From positions 1-15,898 of the forward strand of contig CAJBBC010000096.1 of the NCBI GenBank assembly GCA_903951185.1: a stretch of DNA of 15,898 nt. Reading direction: 5' to 3'. How positions within the stretch are numbered: the stretch's first letter is position 1; each line of letters opens with the position of its first letter. The DNA is from an uncultured Actinomycetes bacterium. Its GTDB lineage: Bacteria > Actinomycetota > Actinomycetes > S36-B12 > UBA5976. Positions 1 through 9,006 of this stretch are shown one piece after another. The translations under genes were made by a program, and so were the position numbers. The notes under the pieces are model-generated. The model did no database searches. It saw nothing but the letters and a program-made list of their open reading frames with translations, and was not told the origin of the DNA.

Positions 1-3000
1 CACCAGAACGGGCTACACATTTGCAGGTTGGAATACTGCCGCAAACGGTTCAGGAACTGATTATACAAATGGGCAATCAGTAACTATTACTGGCGCCTTA
101 ACGCTTTACGCCAAATGGACTGCTAGCTCAAATACCGTTACGTTCAATTCAAATTACGGCACGCCAACAACAAGTACGCAGTCGATTACAACTGATGTTT
201 CAACGGCTCTTACGTCGAATACTTTCACTCGAACTGGCTACACGTTCGCTGGTTGGAATACTGCCGCAAACGGTTCAGGAACTGATTACACAAATGGGCA
301 ATCAGTCACAATTACTGGCGCCTTAACGCTTTACGCCAAATGGACTGCCGATACTTACACAATTACCTACAACTCAAATGGCGGCACTTCAATAGCAGAT
401 GGCAGTTACACATTTGCTGGAACTGGTATTACCCTGCCAAGTCCTACTAAAACTGGCTACACGCTTGCTGGCTGGTACGAGGCCTCAAACTTAACTGGCA
501 GCGCATTAACAAGCCCGTATTCGCCAACTCAATCGCGCACTATCTATGCCAAGTGGACAGCGAATACTCAAACAATCACATACGCAGCTGGCACTGGTGG
601 ATCAGGTAGTGCACCGACTTCACCTCTAACGGTTTCATACGGATCAACTTTTACGACTCCAGCCAACACTTACTTGCGCACTGGCTATACCTTCGCTGGT
701 TGGTCTGATGGCACAAATACTTACGCAGCTGCCGCTACTTATCCATCAACAGGGACAGTCAGTGGAAACGTAACACTCACGGCCACCTGGACAGCGAATA
801 CTCAAACGATCACTTACGCAGCTGGCACTGGTGGATCAGGTATTGGACCAACTTCGCCATTGACTGTTTCATACGGATCAACTTTCACAACGCCATCAAA
901 TACATACTCCCGCACTGGATATACCTTTGCCGGTTGGTCTGATGGCACAAGTACTTACGCAGCAGCGGCAACTTATCCTTCAACCGGCACAGTAAGTGGA
1001 AACGTAACCCTAACGGCAACATGGAGTGCCAACACAAATACTGTTACTTTCAATTCAAATTACGGAACCCCGACAACATCAACGCAATCTATAACTTCTG
1101 GTGCATCCACGGCATTAACTACGAATGCATTCACAAGAACCGGTTATACATTCGCTGGTTGGAATACCTTGGCAAACGGAACTGGAACCGCCTACAGCAA
1201 TAGCGCAAACGTAACTATTTATGCTTCAGTAACGCTTTATGCGCAATGGTCTGAAATTCAATTCACAGTTACTTACAACGTTAATAGCGCTACCGGCTCA
1301 GCTGAGAAATCTAGCGAAGTTTACGGAATATCAACTGGCGCATTGAGTTTGCCAACAGTTGGAACTATGACTCGAACTGGCTATCGCTTTGATGGTTGGG
1401 CAACATCAAACGGTGGAACGAAATTATCTAGCCCGTATACACCGACCGCTGACATAACTCTGTATGCACGTTGGGTAGCAGCTGTTTACGCGATCACGTA
1501 TGACACAAATGGTGCAACTTCAGGTTCACCTTCCGCAACGTCAGGTTCATACACAACGGGTGGCACAGCAATTACAGTGGCTTCGCAAAGCACTATGGCT
1601 CGCTCTGGTTACACATTTAATGGCTGGTCAACAACAGTCAACAACACTTCAACCAAAATTTTGAATTCTGGAAGTTACACAATTAGTGCACCAGTAATTC
1701 TGTATGCACTTTGGACTGCTAATGATTACTCAGTTACATACTCGAATCAGAATGCTGGCAGTGGCACTGCACCAACTGATTCAACGGTTTATAACATCGG
1801 GGAGATTGCAACAGTTAAAGCCAATACGAACTTAGCGCGAACTGGTTACACATTTGCTGGTTGGACAACAGCTTCAGATAACACCGGCACTGTTTATCAA
1901 TCAGGCGCTACATATACCTTCAGTGCAGCAAGTATTACTCTGTATCCAAAGTGGACTGCAAATACTTACAACATTACGTACAACACGAATGGCGCAACTG
2001 GAACCCCAGCTAGAACTTCCGATACTTACACTTCGGGCAATAGTGCGGTGACTTTGCCAGGTCGAGGCAATATGGCAAAAACCGGTTATACGTTTACTGG
2101 CTGGTCAACAAGTCCAACTGGCATTGGCCAATCAAGTGCAACCACAACCGCAGACGTAGTACTTTATGCAATTTGGGATTTAAATTCCTACGCTGTGACT
2201 TTCAATCGCGGAGCATTAGAGACGATTAATTTAACAGGGTCATACGTTGCAACATTCCCTGCCGATACAACTGCTGACTACAACACCACAATCACATTGG
2301 GTTCAAGTCCGACGGACGTAAGTAGCAATGTGACGGTTAACACCAATCTTTATCAATTCTTTGGTTGGAGTAACGGGACTTCGATCTTCAACCCTGGACA
2401 GACTTATTTAATGGGAGCGAGCGCGCCAACATTTACTGCCCAATGGATCCGCCTATACGAAGTTCGCTATGCCTTGAATGGTGGTACTGGCATCGTTGAC
2501 ATCGATAGCGAATGTGCACAAGCCAACAACACATGTCTGGCAAATCAATCAATTACATTAAGTAATGCACCAAATCGGACGGGTTACACATTTGGTGGTT
2601 GGAAAGATCAGTCGAATGCGCCATTTGCAGCTGGGGCAACCACCACCGTTACAAGCAGCTCATTTGTTTACTACGCGCAGTGGACGGCTGTTGATTATTC
2701 AATCTCATTCGATTCGATTGGTGGCAGCACCACCCCAGCAACTCAAACTAAGAACATTGGTCAAACTGTTACGCTGCCAAGCCCAGGAACAAAAACTGGC
2801 TATGACTTCAGTGGCTGGACACTTGGTGGCGTCACTTATGGTGTGGGCACAACTTATACAGTCGGTTCAACAAACGCAGCATTTACTGCACTTTGGACTG
2901 CTAAACGTTACAACGTAAGTTACGACTGGAATGGGGGAGTTGGTACACCAACTGCTTCATCGATTTACACAGTTGGTGATGCTGCGATAACACTTCCGCT

Positions 3001-5050
3001 TGGTAGCGGACATACTCGCGATGGTTATGTATTCGATGGCTGGCAAACGAATACCGATTCAACAAAACTTGGGTCAAGCTATACACCGGCAAGCGATGTG
3101 ATGTTTGTAGCTCGTTGGGTGGATGGCTCGTACACACTCACTTATGATTCGGTTGGCGGCACACTTGCTCAATCAAGTGTCAGTGTGGCTCGAGCAGCAT
3201 CAACAACATTGCCAGCGCCAACACGAACCGGATATTCTTTCGATGGCTGGTATGAAGATTCAAGCACTACCGTTAGTTATGGTGCAGCTGCTGCTTTGGT
3301 AACTCCGAGCGCGTCCAAAACACTTTATGCAAAATGGGTTCAAAACTCGCTTTCTGGAATTAATCCAGCGCACTTGAATTCGTTAGCCACAATTACAGTC
3401 ACAGGAAGTCACACTTGGACTGGCGATCACGCATTAAGTGGAACAGGCGCAGCGCTATCTATTCCAAATGGAGCACTGCCAACTGGCACCGTTGTTTCAG
3501 TCTCGTTCGTTGAAGATTTAGCGCGACCTAAGAGCATTATTGATAACTCGTACGCCTACTTCACTTCCGTTGTTTTACATTGGCAATTAGGTACAGGTGC
3601 AACAGCTACTGTGCCTAGCGCAGCTTCGGGTAAACCTTTGGTTTTGACTTTAACAAATCCAGACATTCGGGCTGGTGCAAAAATTTACAGCATCCTTAAG
3701 GGTGTTGCGACCGAAGTTGCTACGGCCACAGACGATGGCGAAGTTGTAATTCAAATTTCTGAAGATCCTGAAATTGTTATTGCTGCGACCAAGCCGACTG
3801 CACCGCGCTTGGTGACTGCGGTTGGAAACTTGAATGCTCAGTCAACTGTTTCTTGGACTGCGCCACTTAGTTCAGGTGGCTCAGCTGTAACTTCGTACAC
3901 CGCAACAGCAAGCCCAGGCGGAGCATCTTGTACTGCGATCGCAACCACTAGTTGTACAGTAACTGGCCTAACTAACGACTCCACGTACACATTTTCTGTG
4001 CTTGCAACAAATGCTGTTGGTAATTCAGCATCAAGTGCAGCTTCAACAGGTGTGATGCCAAGATTGAACCCAACTTTCAACGCAGTATTCGACAGCAAGG
4101 GTGGCTCAAGTGTCAGTGACACTTTGTTTACTCAACCGGGAACAATTGCCGCACCTAGTGCACCAACTAAGTCGGGTTACACATTCGATGGCTGGTTATC
4201 AACTGATGGAGACCCAACTTCGCTTGTAACATTCCCATACTCACCGGGTGTCAATAGTGATGTGACACTTTACGCTTACTGGACTTCGAATTCAGCTAGT
4301 TCAGGTAGCGCACCGGCTGTATTGAACCCAGTACTTAGTGCGCCAAGTTCAACTCGAGTTGATACCTCAACTAGAACGCCACTAATTAATTCACCTGAGG
4401 CCGCAAAGCCGGTGACAGCTCCTGTTTCGAGATATCCGGAATTACGTAATGCGCCGTATCCAACTAATGGCCTTAACGTGCCAAGTATTGGTGAAGTGAT
4501 CACTTTGATTAATCGGGTTCCAGTCCAACCGATTGTCACACCACAACAAACTCAAACACTTATTACATTTGGCGATTCAATGGAATTAGTTTTAACTTCA
4601 CAAGACGCTAAAGGCGATGACATCGCAGTTGATGCTACGGGTGTAATAAGTGTGATCAAGGGCAACTCGGTTAGTGCAACTGGTTCTGGATTCAAGCCAG
4701 GTAGTCCAGTTGAAGCTTGGTTGTACTCACAACCAGTTCGACTTGGATCAGGTATCGCAAGTTCAGATGGTTCTTTTGCAAATGAATTCACAATTGATAA
4801 CAAAGTTCCAATCGGTAAGCACACTGTTGTTCTGAATGGTTTAACTTCGGATAACGATTTGTTCACTATCGCCTTAGGTGTGCGCGTAGTTGAAAAAATA
4901 TCTGCGAATAACGATCAAGCACTCGAACAAAAGAACGACGGAGTGACTGGTTTTGCTCGAGCACTGGAACAGGTACTTGCATTTGCATTCGGCTTGGTCA
5001 TGATCGGCCTAGTTGGGCTAGGTCTTAGACGCCGACGTGAAATGCGGTAA
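1..5050 (+). CDS. Giant InlB B-repeat surface protein, 5' end outside window
   Basis: The reading frame is open from position 2 to the TAA at 5048-5050, giving about 1682 visible residues, so the gene starts upstream and the TTG at 674 is not its start. The order is: fifteen tandem repeats of about 70-90 residues (to 3343), each with the RTGYTFAGW-like motif and ending in LYAxW, typical of the Listeria-Bacteroides/InlB B-repeat family; a beta-rich domain (about 3344-3790); an FN3-like domain (about 3791-4060); one more repeat (about 4081-4288); a Pro/Ser/Thr linker; a beta-rich domain with a GSGFKPGS motif (about 4640-4900); then a hydrophobic segment followed by RRRREMR. This predicts a surface protein held by a C-terminal membrane helix. 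I see no LPXTG sorting signal. A role in adhesion or cell-surface contact is inferred from the architecture only. Cysteines are very rare. Confidence 0.9.
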   Translation, partial: TRTGYTFAGWNTAANGSGTDYTNGQSVTITGALTLYAKWTASSNTVTFNSNYGTPTTSTQSITTDVSTALTSNTFTRTGYTFAGWNTAANGSGTDYTNGQSVTITGALTLYAKWTADTYTITYNSNGGTSIADGSYTFAGTGITLPSPTKTGYTLAGWYEASNLTGSALTSPYSPTQSRTIYAKWTANTQTITYAAGTGGSGSAPTSPLTVSYGSTFTTPANTYLRTGYTFAGWSDGTNTYAAAATYPSTGTVSGNVTLTATWTANTQTITYAAGTGGSGIGPTSPLTVSYGSTFTTPSNTYSRTGYTFAGWSDGTSTYAAAATYPSTGTVSGNVTLTATWSANTNTVTFNSNYGTPTTSTQSITSGASTALTTNAFTRTGYTFAGWNTLANGTGTAYSNSANVTIYASVTLYAQWSEIQFTVTYNVNSATGSAEKSSEVYGISTGALSLPTVGTMTRTGYRFDGWATSNGGTKLSSPYTPTADITLYARWVAAVYAITYDTNGATSGSPSATSGSYTTGGTAITVASQSTMARSGYTFNGWSTTVNNTSTKILNSGSYTISAPVILYALWTANDYSVTYSNQNAGSGTAPTDSTVYNIGEIATVKANTNLARTGYTFAGWTTASDNTGTVYQSGATYTFSAASITLYPKWTANTYNITYNTNGATGTPARTSDTYTSGNSAVTLPGRGNMAKTGYTFTGWSTSPTGIGQSSATTTADVVLYAIWDLNSYAVTFNRGALETINLTGSYVATFPADTTADYNTTITLGSSPTDVSSNVTVNTNLYQFFGWSNGTSIFNPGQTYLMGASAPTFTAQWIRLYEVRYALNGGTGIVDIDSECAQANNTCLANQSITLSNAPNRTGYTFGGWKDQSNAPFAAGATTTVTSSSFVYYAQWTAVDYSISFDSIGGSTTPATQTKNIGQTVTLPSPGTKTGYDFSGWTLGGVTYGVGTTYTVGSTNAAFTALWTAKRYNVSYDWNGGVGTPTASSIYTVGDAAITLPLGSGHTRDGYVFDGWQTNTDSTKLGSSYTPASDVMFVARWVDGSYTLTYDSVGGTLAQSSVSVARAASTTLPAPTRTGYSFDGWYEDSSTTVSYGAAAALVTPSASKTLYAKWVQNSLSGINPAHLNSLATITVTGSHTWTGDHALSGTGAALSIPNGALPTGTVVSVSFVEDLARPKSIIDNSYAYFTSVVLHWQLGTGATATVPSAASGKPLVLTLTNPDIRAGAKIYSILKGVATEVATATDDGEVVIQISEDPEIVIAATKPTAPRLVTAVGNLNAQSTVSWTAPLSSGGSAVTSYTATASPGGASCTAIATTSCTVTGLTNDSTYTFSVLATNAVGNSASSAASTGVMPRLNPTFNAVFDSKGGSSVSDTLFTQPGTIAAPSAPTKSGYTFDGWLSTDGDPTSLVTFPYSPGVNSDVTLYAYWTSNSASSGSAPAVLNPVLSAPSSTRVDTSTRTPLINSPEAAKPVTAPVSRYPELRNAPYPTNGLNVPSIGEVITLINRVPVQPIVTPQQTQTLITFGDSMELVLTSQDAKGDDIAVDATGVISVIKGNSVSATGSGFKPGSPVEAWLYSQPVRLGSGIASSDGSFANEFTIDNKVPIGKHTVVLNGLTSDNDLFTIALGVRVVEKISANNDQALEQKNDGVTGFARALEQVLAFAFGLVMIGLVGLGLRRRREMR
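31..349 (+). repeat. Near-identical direct repeat pair, period 225 bp
   Basis: Bases 31-123 recur at 256-348 with three differences in 93 by my comparison. The offset is 225 bp, exactly 75 codons. This is far closer than neighbouring units in the array and points to recent duplication or gene conversion of one repeat. The first half of the unit (125-230) has a diverged relative at about 1031-1136 that encodes a nearly identical peptide. Confidence 0.85.
560..1027 (+). repeat. Tandem repeat pair, period 234 bp
   Basis: Bases 560-793 and 794-1027 encode almost the same 78-residue unit, with about six amino-acid differences by eye. The DNA has clearly more changes, mostly at third codon positions. 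That pattern suggests an older duplication held at the protein level by selection. Confidence 0.8.
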
Positions 5051-5059
5051 TTAAAACTT

Positions 5060-5075
5060 CTGCACTTTGGTGCAG
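5060..5075 (+). terminator. Small hairpin after the surface-protein gene
   Basis: CTGCAC and GTGCAG form a perfect 6-bp stem with a 4-base loop (TTTG), ten bases after the stop codon. It has no T-run of its own. It probably acts with the stronger hairpin just downstream to end the transcript or protect its 3' end. Confidence 0.4.
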
Positions 5076-5081
5076 ATCTGC

Positions 5082-5119
5082 AAACTCCCGCTCTAGCCCG
5101 AACTCTAGAGCGGGAGTTT
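5082..5119 (+). terminator. Strong stem-loop terminator after the surface-protein gene
   Basis: A perfect 15-bp inverted repeat (5082-5096 with 5105-5119) closes an 8-base loop and is followed by GGCTTTAT, a weak T tract. Its place 31 bases after the stop codon fits a transcription terminator for the giant gene. The poor T-run means it may instead be a 3' processing barrier. Confidence 0.7.
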
Positions 5120-5511
5120 GGCTTTATAGGCCTGTAAATAGGCGATTTTTCGCTTAAATTGGAGCTCAAAGTCGAGTCAAATCCTATATATGGGGGTGGC
5201 AACACGCCGAACACGCCACATATAGCGATATCGCTTGCATATGGACCTAGAAAGCTCTAGAGTCACTACATCTAGTGGTTACAGCGCTGTAATTCACCCA
5301 CAGATTGTGTCTAGTTACACACAGGTTATCCCCAAAAGGGTCCAAAACCTGGAGAAATCTGCGGAATTTCAGCGTCACACCAGTAACAACTGTTAACAGG
5401 AATTAACTCCAGTTAACACGAGTAACACCTCTAGATAGCCCTAAACCGGGGTACCTGGGTCACCACAACATGTGGGGGTCACGGAGATTAGCTGAAAAGG
5501 AGTCAACCAAG
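5120..5511. other. Gene-free regulatory region before nrdR
   Basis: I find no convincing coding sequence in the space between the surface-protein terminator and nrdR. It contains the candidate NrdR boxes, the palindromes ACAGCGCTGT (5281-5290) and CTGTTAACAG (5390-5399), an inverted repeat TGTGT-6-ACACA (5306-5321), a run of GTAAC/GTTAAC motifs (5382-5427), and five CTAG tetranucleotides. TTATCCCCA (5326-5334) is one base from a DnaA-box consensus, but alone it is weak. The region is probably the promoter and leader of the nrdR-nrdJ operon. Confidence 0.5.
5181..5228. promoter_or_regulatory. Candidate tandem NrdR boxes upstream of nrdR-nrdJ
   Basis: Two sites, 5181-5196 (core CTATATATGG) and 5213-5228 (core CCACATATAG), each match 11 of 16 positions of the known NrdR-box consensus acaCwAtATaTwGtgt by my count. 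They start 32 bp apart. Known NrdR boxes occur as pairs about three helical turns apart, and NrdR often controls its own operon. The sites lie about 285-330 bp before the nrdR start, so either the leader is long or another promoter lies nearer. A perfect palindrome, AGCGATATCGCT, overlaps the right-hand box at 5224-5235. Confidence 0.6.
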
Positions 5512-5976
5512 ATGTTTTGCCCATACTGCAAACACAATGACTCCCGTGTTGTTGATTCCCGTGGCACTGAAGATGGTCAATCGATTAGACGCCGTCGTGA
5601 GTGTCCAGAATGTAGTCGTCGTTTTACAACTAACGAAACGATCACATTAAACGTAGTTAAACGTAACGGTGTAACTGAACCGTTTAGCCGCGAAAAAGTT
5701 ATCAAAGGTGTTAGCCGTGCCTGCCAAGGCCGACCAGTTGACGCTGATGATCTTGCGCTACTTGCAGCGCGTGTTGAAGAAGCAGTTCGTGCATCGGGCG
5801 CAGCTGAAGTTCCAAGTAACGAAGTTGGTTTAGCAATTCTTGGACCACTTCGCGAACTAGACGAAGTCGCTTATCTGCGATTCGCTTCGGTTTACCGAGC
5901 GTTTGAATCGCTGGCGGACTTCGAACTCGAAATCGAAGACCTGCGAAGTAGTAAGGCGCAAACTGCGGCGCATTAA
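5512..5976 (+). CDS. nrdR: Transcriptional repressor NrdR
   Basis: This 154-residue protein matches NrdR in length and layout. The N-terminal zinc ribbon has its two pairs at C3/C6 and C31/C34, with the typical VVDSR and RRRREC segments, and an ATP-cone domain follows (about residues 49-139). NrdR senses ATP/dATP and represses ribonucleotide reductase genes by binding paired NrdR boxes. I chose ATG 5512 because the zinc ribbon begins at once (MFCPYC) and AAGGAG at 5497-5502 is well placed; the in-frame ATG at 5470 would add 14 unrelated residues. nrdJ follows after 163 bp on the same strand, the usual actinobacterial order. The candidate boxes upstream suggest autoregulation. Confidence 0.95.
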   Translation: MFCPYCKHNDSRVVDSRGTEDGQSIRRRRECPECSRRFTTNETITLNVVKRNGVTEPFSREKVIKGVSRACQGRPVDADDLALLAARVEEAVRASGAAEVPSNEVGLAILGPLRELDEVAYLRFASVYRAFESLADFELEIEDLRSSKAQTAAH

Positions 5977-6139
5977 CCGCCCAGTCGCCCAAACTAACCG
6001 CACTAAATCGCACGAAAATCAAAAGCACTAAATGCAAGGCACAAAAACTTTCACTTCCCTCGAAAGCAAACTTCCTAGAACGAAATAAGACAAGTAAGAA
6101 AAGATTTAAAAAAAACATTAAAGCTCATGAGGAGGGCAA

Positions 6140-8947
6140 ATGACCGACATGGTCAACGCATCAACGGGTGCGAAAAGAAAAGGCAAGGGCCTAACAATGG
6201 AACGGCTTTACACCACACCAGGTGTTCACCCATATGACGAAGTCACTTGGGAAAACCGTGACGTAGTTCAGACCAACTGGAAAACTGGCGAAACTGTTTT
6301 CGAACAGCGTGGCGTAGAATTTCCTGATTTTTGGAGTGTTAACGCTTCAACTATCGTGACCACAAAATACTTCCGTGGCCAAGTGGGAACTGAATCTCGT
6401 GAGCGTACCCTTCGTCAGCTAATTGACCGTGTTGTACTTACTTACACAAAAGCCGGTAAAGAACACGGCTACTTCGGTACTGAACAAGACGCAGATATTT
6501 TTGAACACGAATTAACTTGGATGTTGTTACACCAGGTCTTCTCATTCAATTCACCAGTCTGGTTTAACGTGGGCACTGCCTCACCTCAACAAGTCAGCGC
6601 ATGTTTCATTCTGTCTGTTGACGACACAATGGAATCAATCCTTAACTGGTACCGCGAAGAAGGCATGATCTTCAAAGGTGGATCAGGTGCTGGTCTAAAC
6701 CTTTCTCGTATCCGTTCATCAAAAGAAATTTTGAAGAATTCAGGTGGAACTGCATCAGGTCCAGTTAGCTTCATGCGTGGCGCTGACTCATCTGCTGGAA
6801 CTATCAAGTCCGGTGGCGCAACACGTCGTGCTGCCAAGATGGTTGTTTTAGACATTGATCATCCAGACATTGAAGAATTCATCGAAACAAAAGTTCGTGA
6901 AGAAGACAAGATTCGCGCTCTACGCGATGCTGGCTTCGACATGGACCTTGGCGGCAAAGACATCATCTCGGTGCAGTACCAGAATGCAAACAACTCGGTT
7001 CGAGTATCTGATGAATTCATGAAAGCTGTTGAATCAGGTAGCAAGTTTGGTCTTCGTGCTCGCACTAACGGTGAAGTAGTTGAAGAAGTAGATGCCCGCG
7101 AACTATTCAATAAAGTTGCGCAAGCAGCTTGGGCATGTGCTGATCCAGGTATCCAGTACGACGACACAATCAACGACTGGCACACCAACCCAGAAACTGG
7201 TCGGATCAATGCATCTAACCCATGTTCTGAATACATGTCACTTGATAACTCATCATGTAACCTCGCATCTTTGAACCTTCTAAAGTTCTTAAAAGATGAC
7301 GATACATTTGATGCGCCAACATTTGCTAAGGCTGTTGAATACATCATCACTGCGATGGACATCTCGATTTGTTTCGCTGATTTCCCAACAGAACCGATTG
7401 GTGACACAACTCGTAAGTTCCGTCAGCTAGGTATTGGTTATGCAAACTTAGGTGCACTACTTATGGCTACTGGCCTTGCTTACGACAGTGAAGGCGGCCG
7501 CGCACTTGCTGGCTCAATTACATCGCTAATGACCGGTACTTCATACAAGCGTTCAGCAGAACTAGCTGGCATCGTTGGTGCCTATGAAGGTTATGCCCGC
7601 AACATTGAAGGTCATAAGCGAGTTATGCGCAAACACCAAGCAGCAAGCGAAGCAGCTAAGTCAGTTACTTCACTTGATGGCGACGTGCTGAAACTAGCAA
7701 CCGCAGCTTGGCAAGAAGGTAACAAGATTGGTGAAAAGAATGGTTGGCGTAACGCACAGGCCTCTGTGCTTGCACCTACTGGCACCATCGGCTTCATGAT
7801 GGACTGTGACACAACTGGTATCGAACCTGACTTCTCATTAGTTAAGTTCAAGAAACTAGTTGGTGGCGGTTCAATGCAGATCGTTAACCAAACAATTCCA
7901 CGCGCACTTCGCAAACTCGGTTACACCGAAGAAACTGTTGAAGCAATCGTTGAATACATTGGCGACAAAGGTCACGTAATTGATGCACCAGGTCTAAAGC
8001 TTGAGCATTACGAAATCTTTGATACTGCAATGGGCGAGCGCGCAATTACTCCAATGGGTCACGTTCGCATGATGGCTGCTGCACAACCGTTCCTTTCAGG
8101 TGCGATTTCAAAGACAGTTAACATGCCAGCTGATGCCAAGGTTGAAGAAGTAGAAGAAATCTACTTCGAAGCTTGGAAGATGGGCGTTAAAGCTCTAGCT
8201 ATCTACCGCGACAACTGCAAAGTTGGCCAGCCACTTTCTGATGCAAAAGCTAAGAGCGAAGATGCACCAGTCGGCGAAGCAACAACTTTGTCACACCCAA
8301 CCCGCAAGCGTCTACCGAAGACTCGTAACAGCCGAACAACTTCGTTCTCTGTTGGTGGAGCTGAAGGTTACCTAACTGCAGGTGCTTATGATGATGGCGC
8401 ACTTGGTGAAGTATTCCTAAAACTTGGTAAGCAAGGATCGACTCTTGCCGGTGTAATGGATGCTTTCTCAGTAGCTATCTCAATCGCGCTGCAATACGGT
8501 GTACCGCTAGAAGCATTCGTATCGAAGTTCGTGAACATGCGCTTCGAACCAGCAGGTATGACAGATGACAAGGATGTCCGCATGGCTCAGTCCATGATGG
8601 ATTACATCTTCCGTCGTTTAGCTCTGGATTACTTGCCATACGAAAAGCGTGAAGCTTTAGGTATCTTCACTGCAGATGAACGCACTGCAACAGTTGCTGG
8701 CTACGACGCACCGATTGCAACTGCAATCGAAGCACCAGTAGCGGCACCAGTTGCTGCGGCGCCAGTGCAACTTCCAGTAGTGCCAAAAGCACCTGCTGCG
8801 CAGGTTCATTCAAGTGCTGAACTACTTGAACAGATCACTGGTAAAACCTCAGATGCACCCCTATGTATGACCTGTGGAATCAAGATGCGTCCATCCGGTT
8901 CTTGCTACGTATGTGAAGGCTGTGGCTCAACTAGCGGTTGTTCATAA
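6140..8947 (+). CDS. nrdJ: Adenosylcobalamin-dependent ribonucleotide reductase (class II)
   Basis: This 935-residue enzyme reduces ribonucleotides to deoxyribonucleotides using coenzyme B12, without oxygen or a separate radical subunit. The active-site signature NPCSEY gives N360, C362 (expected thiyl radical) and E364. C373 lies 11 residues later, as in known class II enzymes, and C155 is the likely redox partner. PTGTIGFMMDCDTTGIEPDF is a typical core segment. An Ala/Pro-rich linker (about residues 850-885) leads to a cysteine-rich tail (CxxC at 909/912 and 925/928, plus C922 and C934), expected to pass reducing power to the active site. AGGAGG at 6130-6135 lies 4 bases before the ATG. The 163-bp gap after nrdR shows no NrdR box and no B12-riboswitch features I can recognise. 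Confidence 0.96.
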   Translation: MTDMVNASTGAKRKGKGLTMERLYTTPGVHPYDEVTWENRDVVQTNWKTGETVFEQRGVEFPDFWSVNASTIVTTKYFRGQVGTESRERTLRQLIDRVVLTYTKAGKEHGYFGTEQDADIFEHELTWMLLHQVFSFNSPVWFNVGTASPQQVSACFILSVDDTMESILNWYREEGMIFKGGSGAGLNLSRIRSSKEILKNSGGTASGPVSFMRGADSSAGTIKSGGATRRAAKMVVLDIDHPDIEEFIETKVREEDKIRALRDAGFDMDLGGKDIISVQYQNANNSVRVSDEFMKAVESGSKFGLRARTNGEVVEEVDARELFNKVAQAAWACADPGIQYDDTINDWHTNPETGRINASNPCSEYMSLDNSSCNLASLNLLKFLKDDDTFDAPTFAKAVEYIITAMDISICFADFPTEPIGDTTRKFRQLGIGYANLGALLMATGLAYDSEGGRALAGSITSLMTGTSYKRSAELAGIVGAYEGYARNIEGHKRVMRKHQAASEAAKSVTSLDGDVLKLATAAWQEGNKIGEKNGWRNAQASVLAPTGTIGFMMDCDTTGIEPDFSLVKFKKLVGGGSMQIVNQTIPRALRKLGYTEETVEAIVEYIGDKGHVIDAPGLKLEHYEIFDTAMGERAITPMGHVRMMAAAQPFLSGAISKTVNMPADAKVEEVEEIYFEAWKMGVKALAIYRDNCKVGQPLSDAKAKSEDAPVGEATTLSHPTRKRLPKTRNSRTTSFSVGGAEGYLTAGAYDDGALGEVFLKLGKQGSTLAGVMDAFSVAISIALQYGVPLEAFVSKFVNMRFEPAGMTDDKDVRMAQSMMDYIFRRLALDYLPYEKREALGIFTADERTATVAGYDAPIATAIEAPVAAPVAAAPVQLPVVPKAPAAQVHSSAELLEQITGKTSDAPLCMTCGIKMRPSGSCYVCEGCGSTSGCS

Positions 8948-8973
8948 CCCATAAAGTGTTAACACACTAAAAC

Positions 8974-9001
8974 AAAAGCCCCCGAGTAATCGGGGGCTTT
9001 T
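8974..9001. terminator. Rho-independent terminator, probably bidirectional
   Basis: A perfect 11-bp stem (8974-8984 with 8991-9001) and 6-base loop, with a GC-rich core flanked by AAAA on the left and TTTT on the right, lies between the converging nrdJ and lipoprotein genes. The symmetry allows termination in both directions. A 10-bp palindrome GTGTTAACAC precedes it at 8956-8965. Confidence 0.92.
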
Positions 9002-9006
9002 GCTAT

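Larger units (their letters stand above)
1..3343 (+). repeat. Tandem array of 15 InlB B-type repeats (first partial)
   Basis: Fifteen coding repeats follow one another in frame, most 210-240 bp long. By reading the translation I place boundaries at about 125, 350, 563, 797, 1031 and 1256, then less regularly to 3343. Most units are diverged at both DNA and protein level, so the array is old overall. The first six units (1-1255) are much more alike than the rest, and some pairs are nearly identical. The later units vary more in loop length and sequence. A sixteenth unit lies apart at about 4081-4288. Confidence 0.9.

Noticed and set aside
4276..4866. Minus-strand frames opposite the surface-protein gene
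   Set aside because: They are shadows of the long + strand frame, which has repeat and domain structure throughout.
5326..5334. DnaA-box-like TTATCCCCA, possible origin
   Set aside because: One near match without further boxes or replication genes is not enough.
5470..5511. Upstream ATG giving nrdR a 14-residue N-terminal extension
   Set aside because: The zinc ribbon starts directly at ATG 5512, which has a well-spaced AAGGAG; the extension is not typical of NrdR.
5977..6139. NrdR box or B12 riboswitch between nrdR and nrdJ
   Set aside because: I found only A-rich sequence, a short repeated GCACTAAAT and the nrdJ ribosome binding site.
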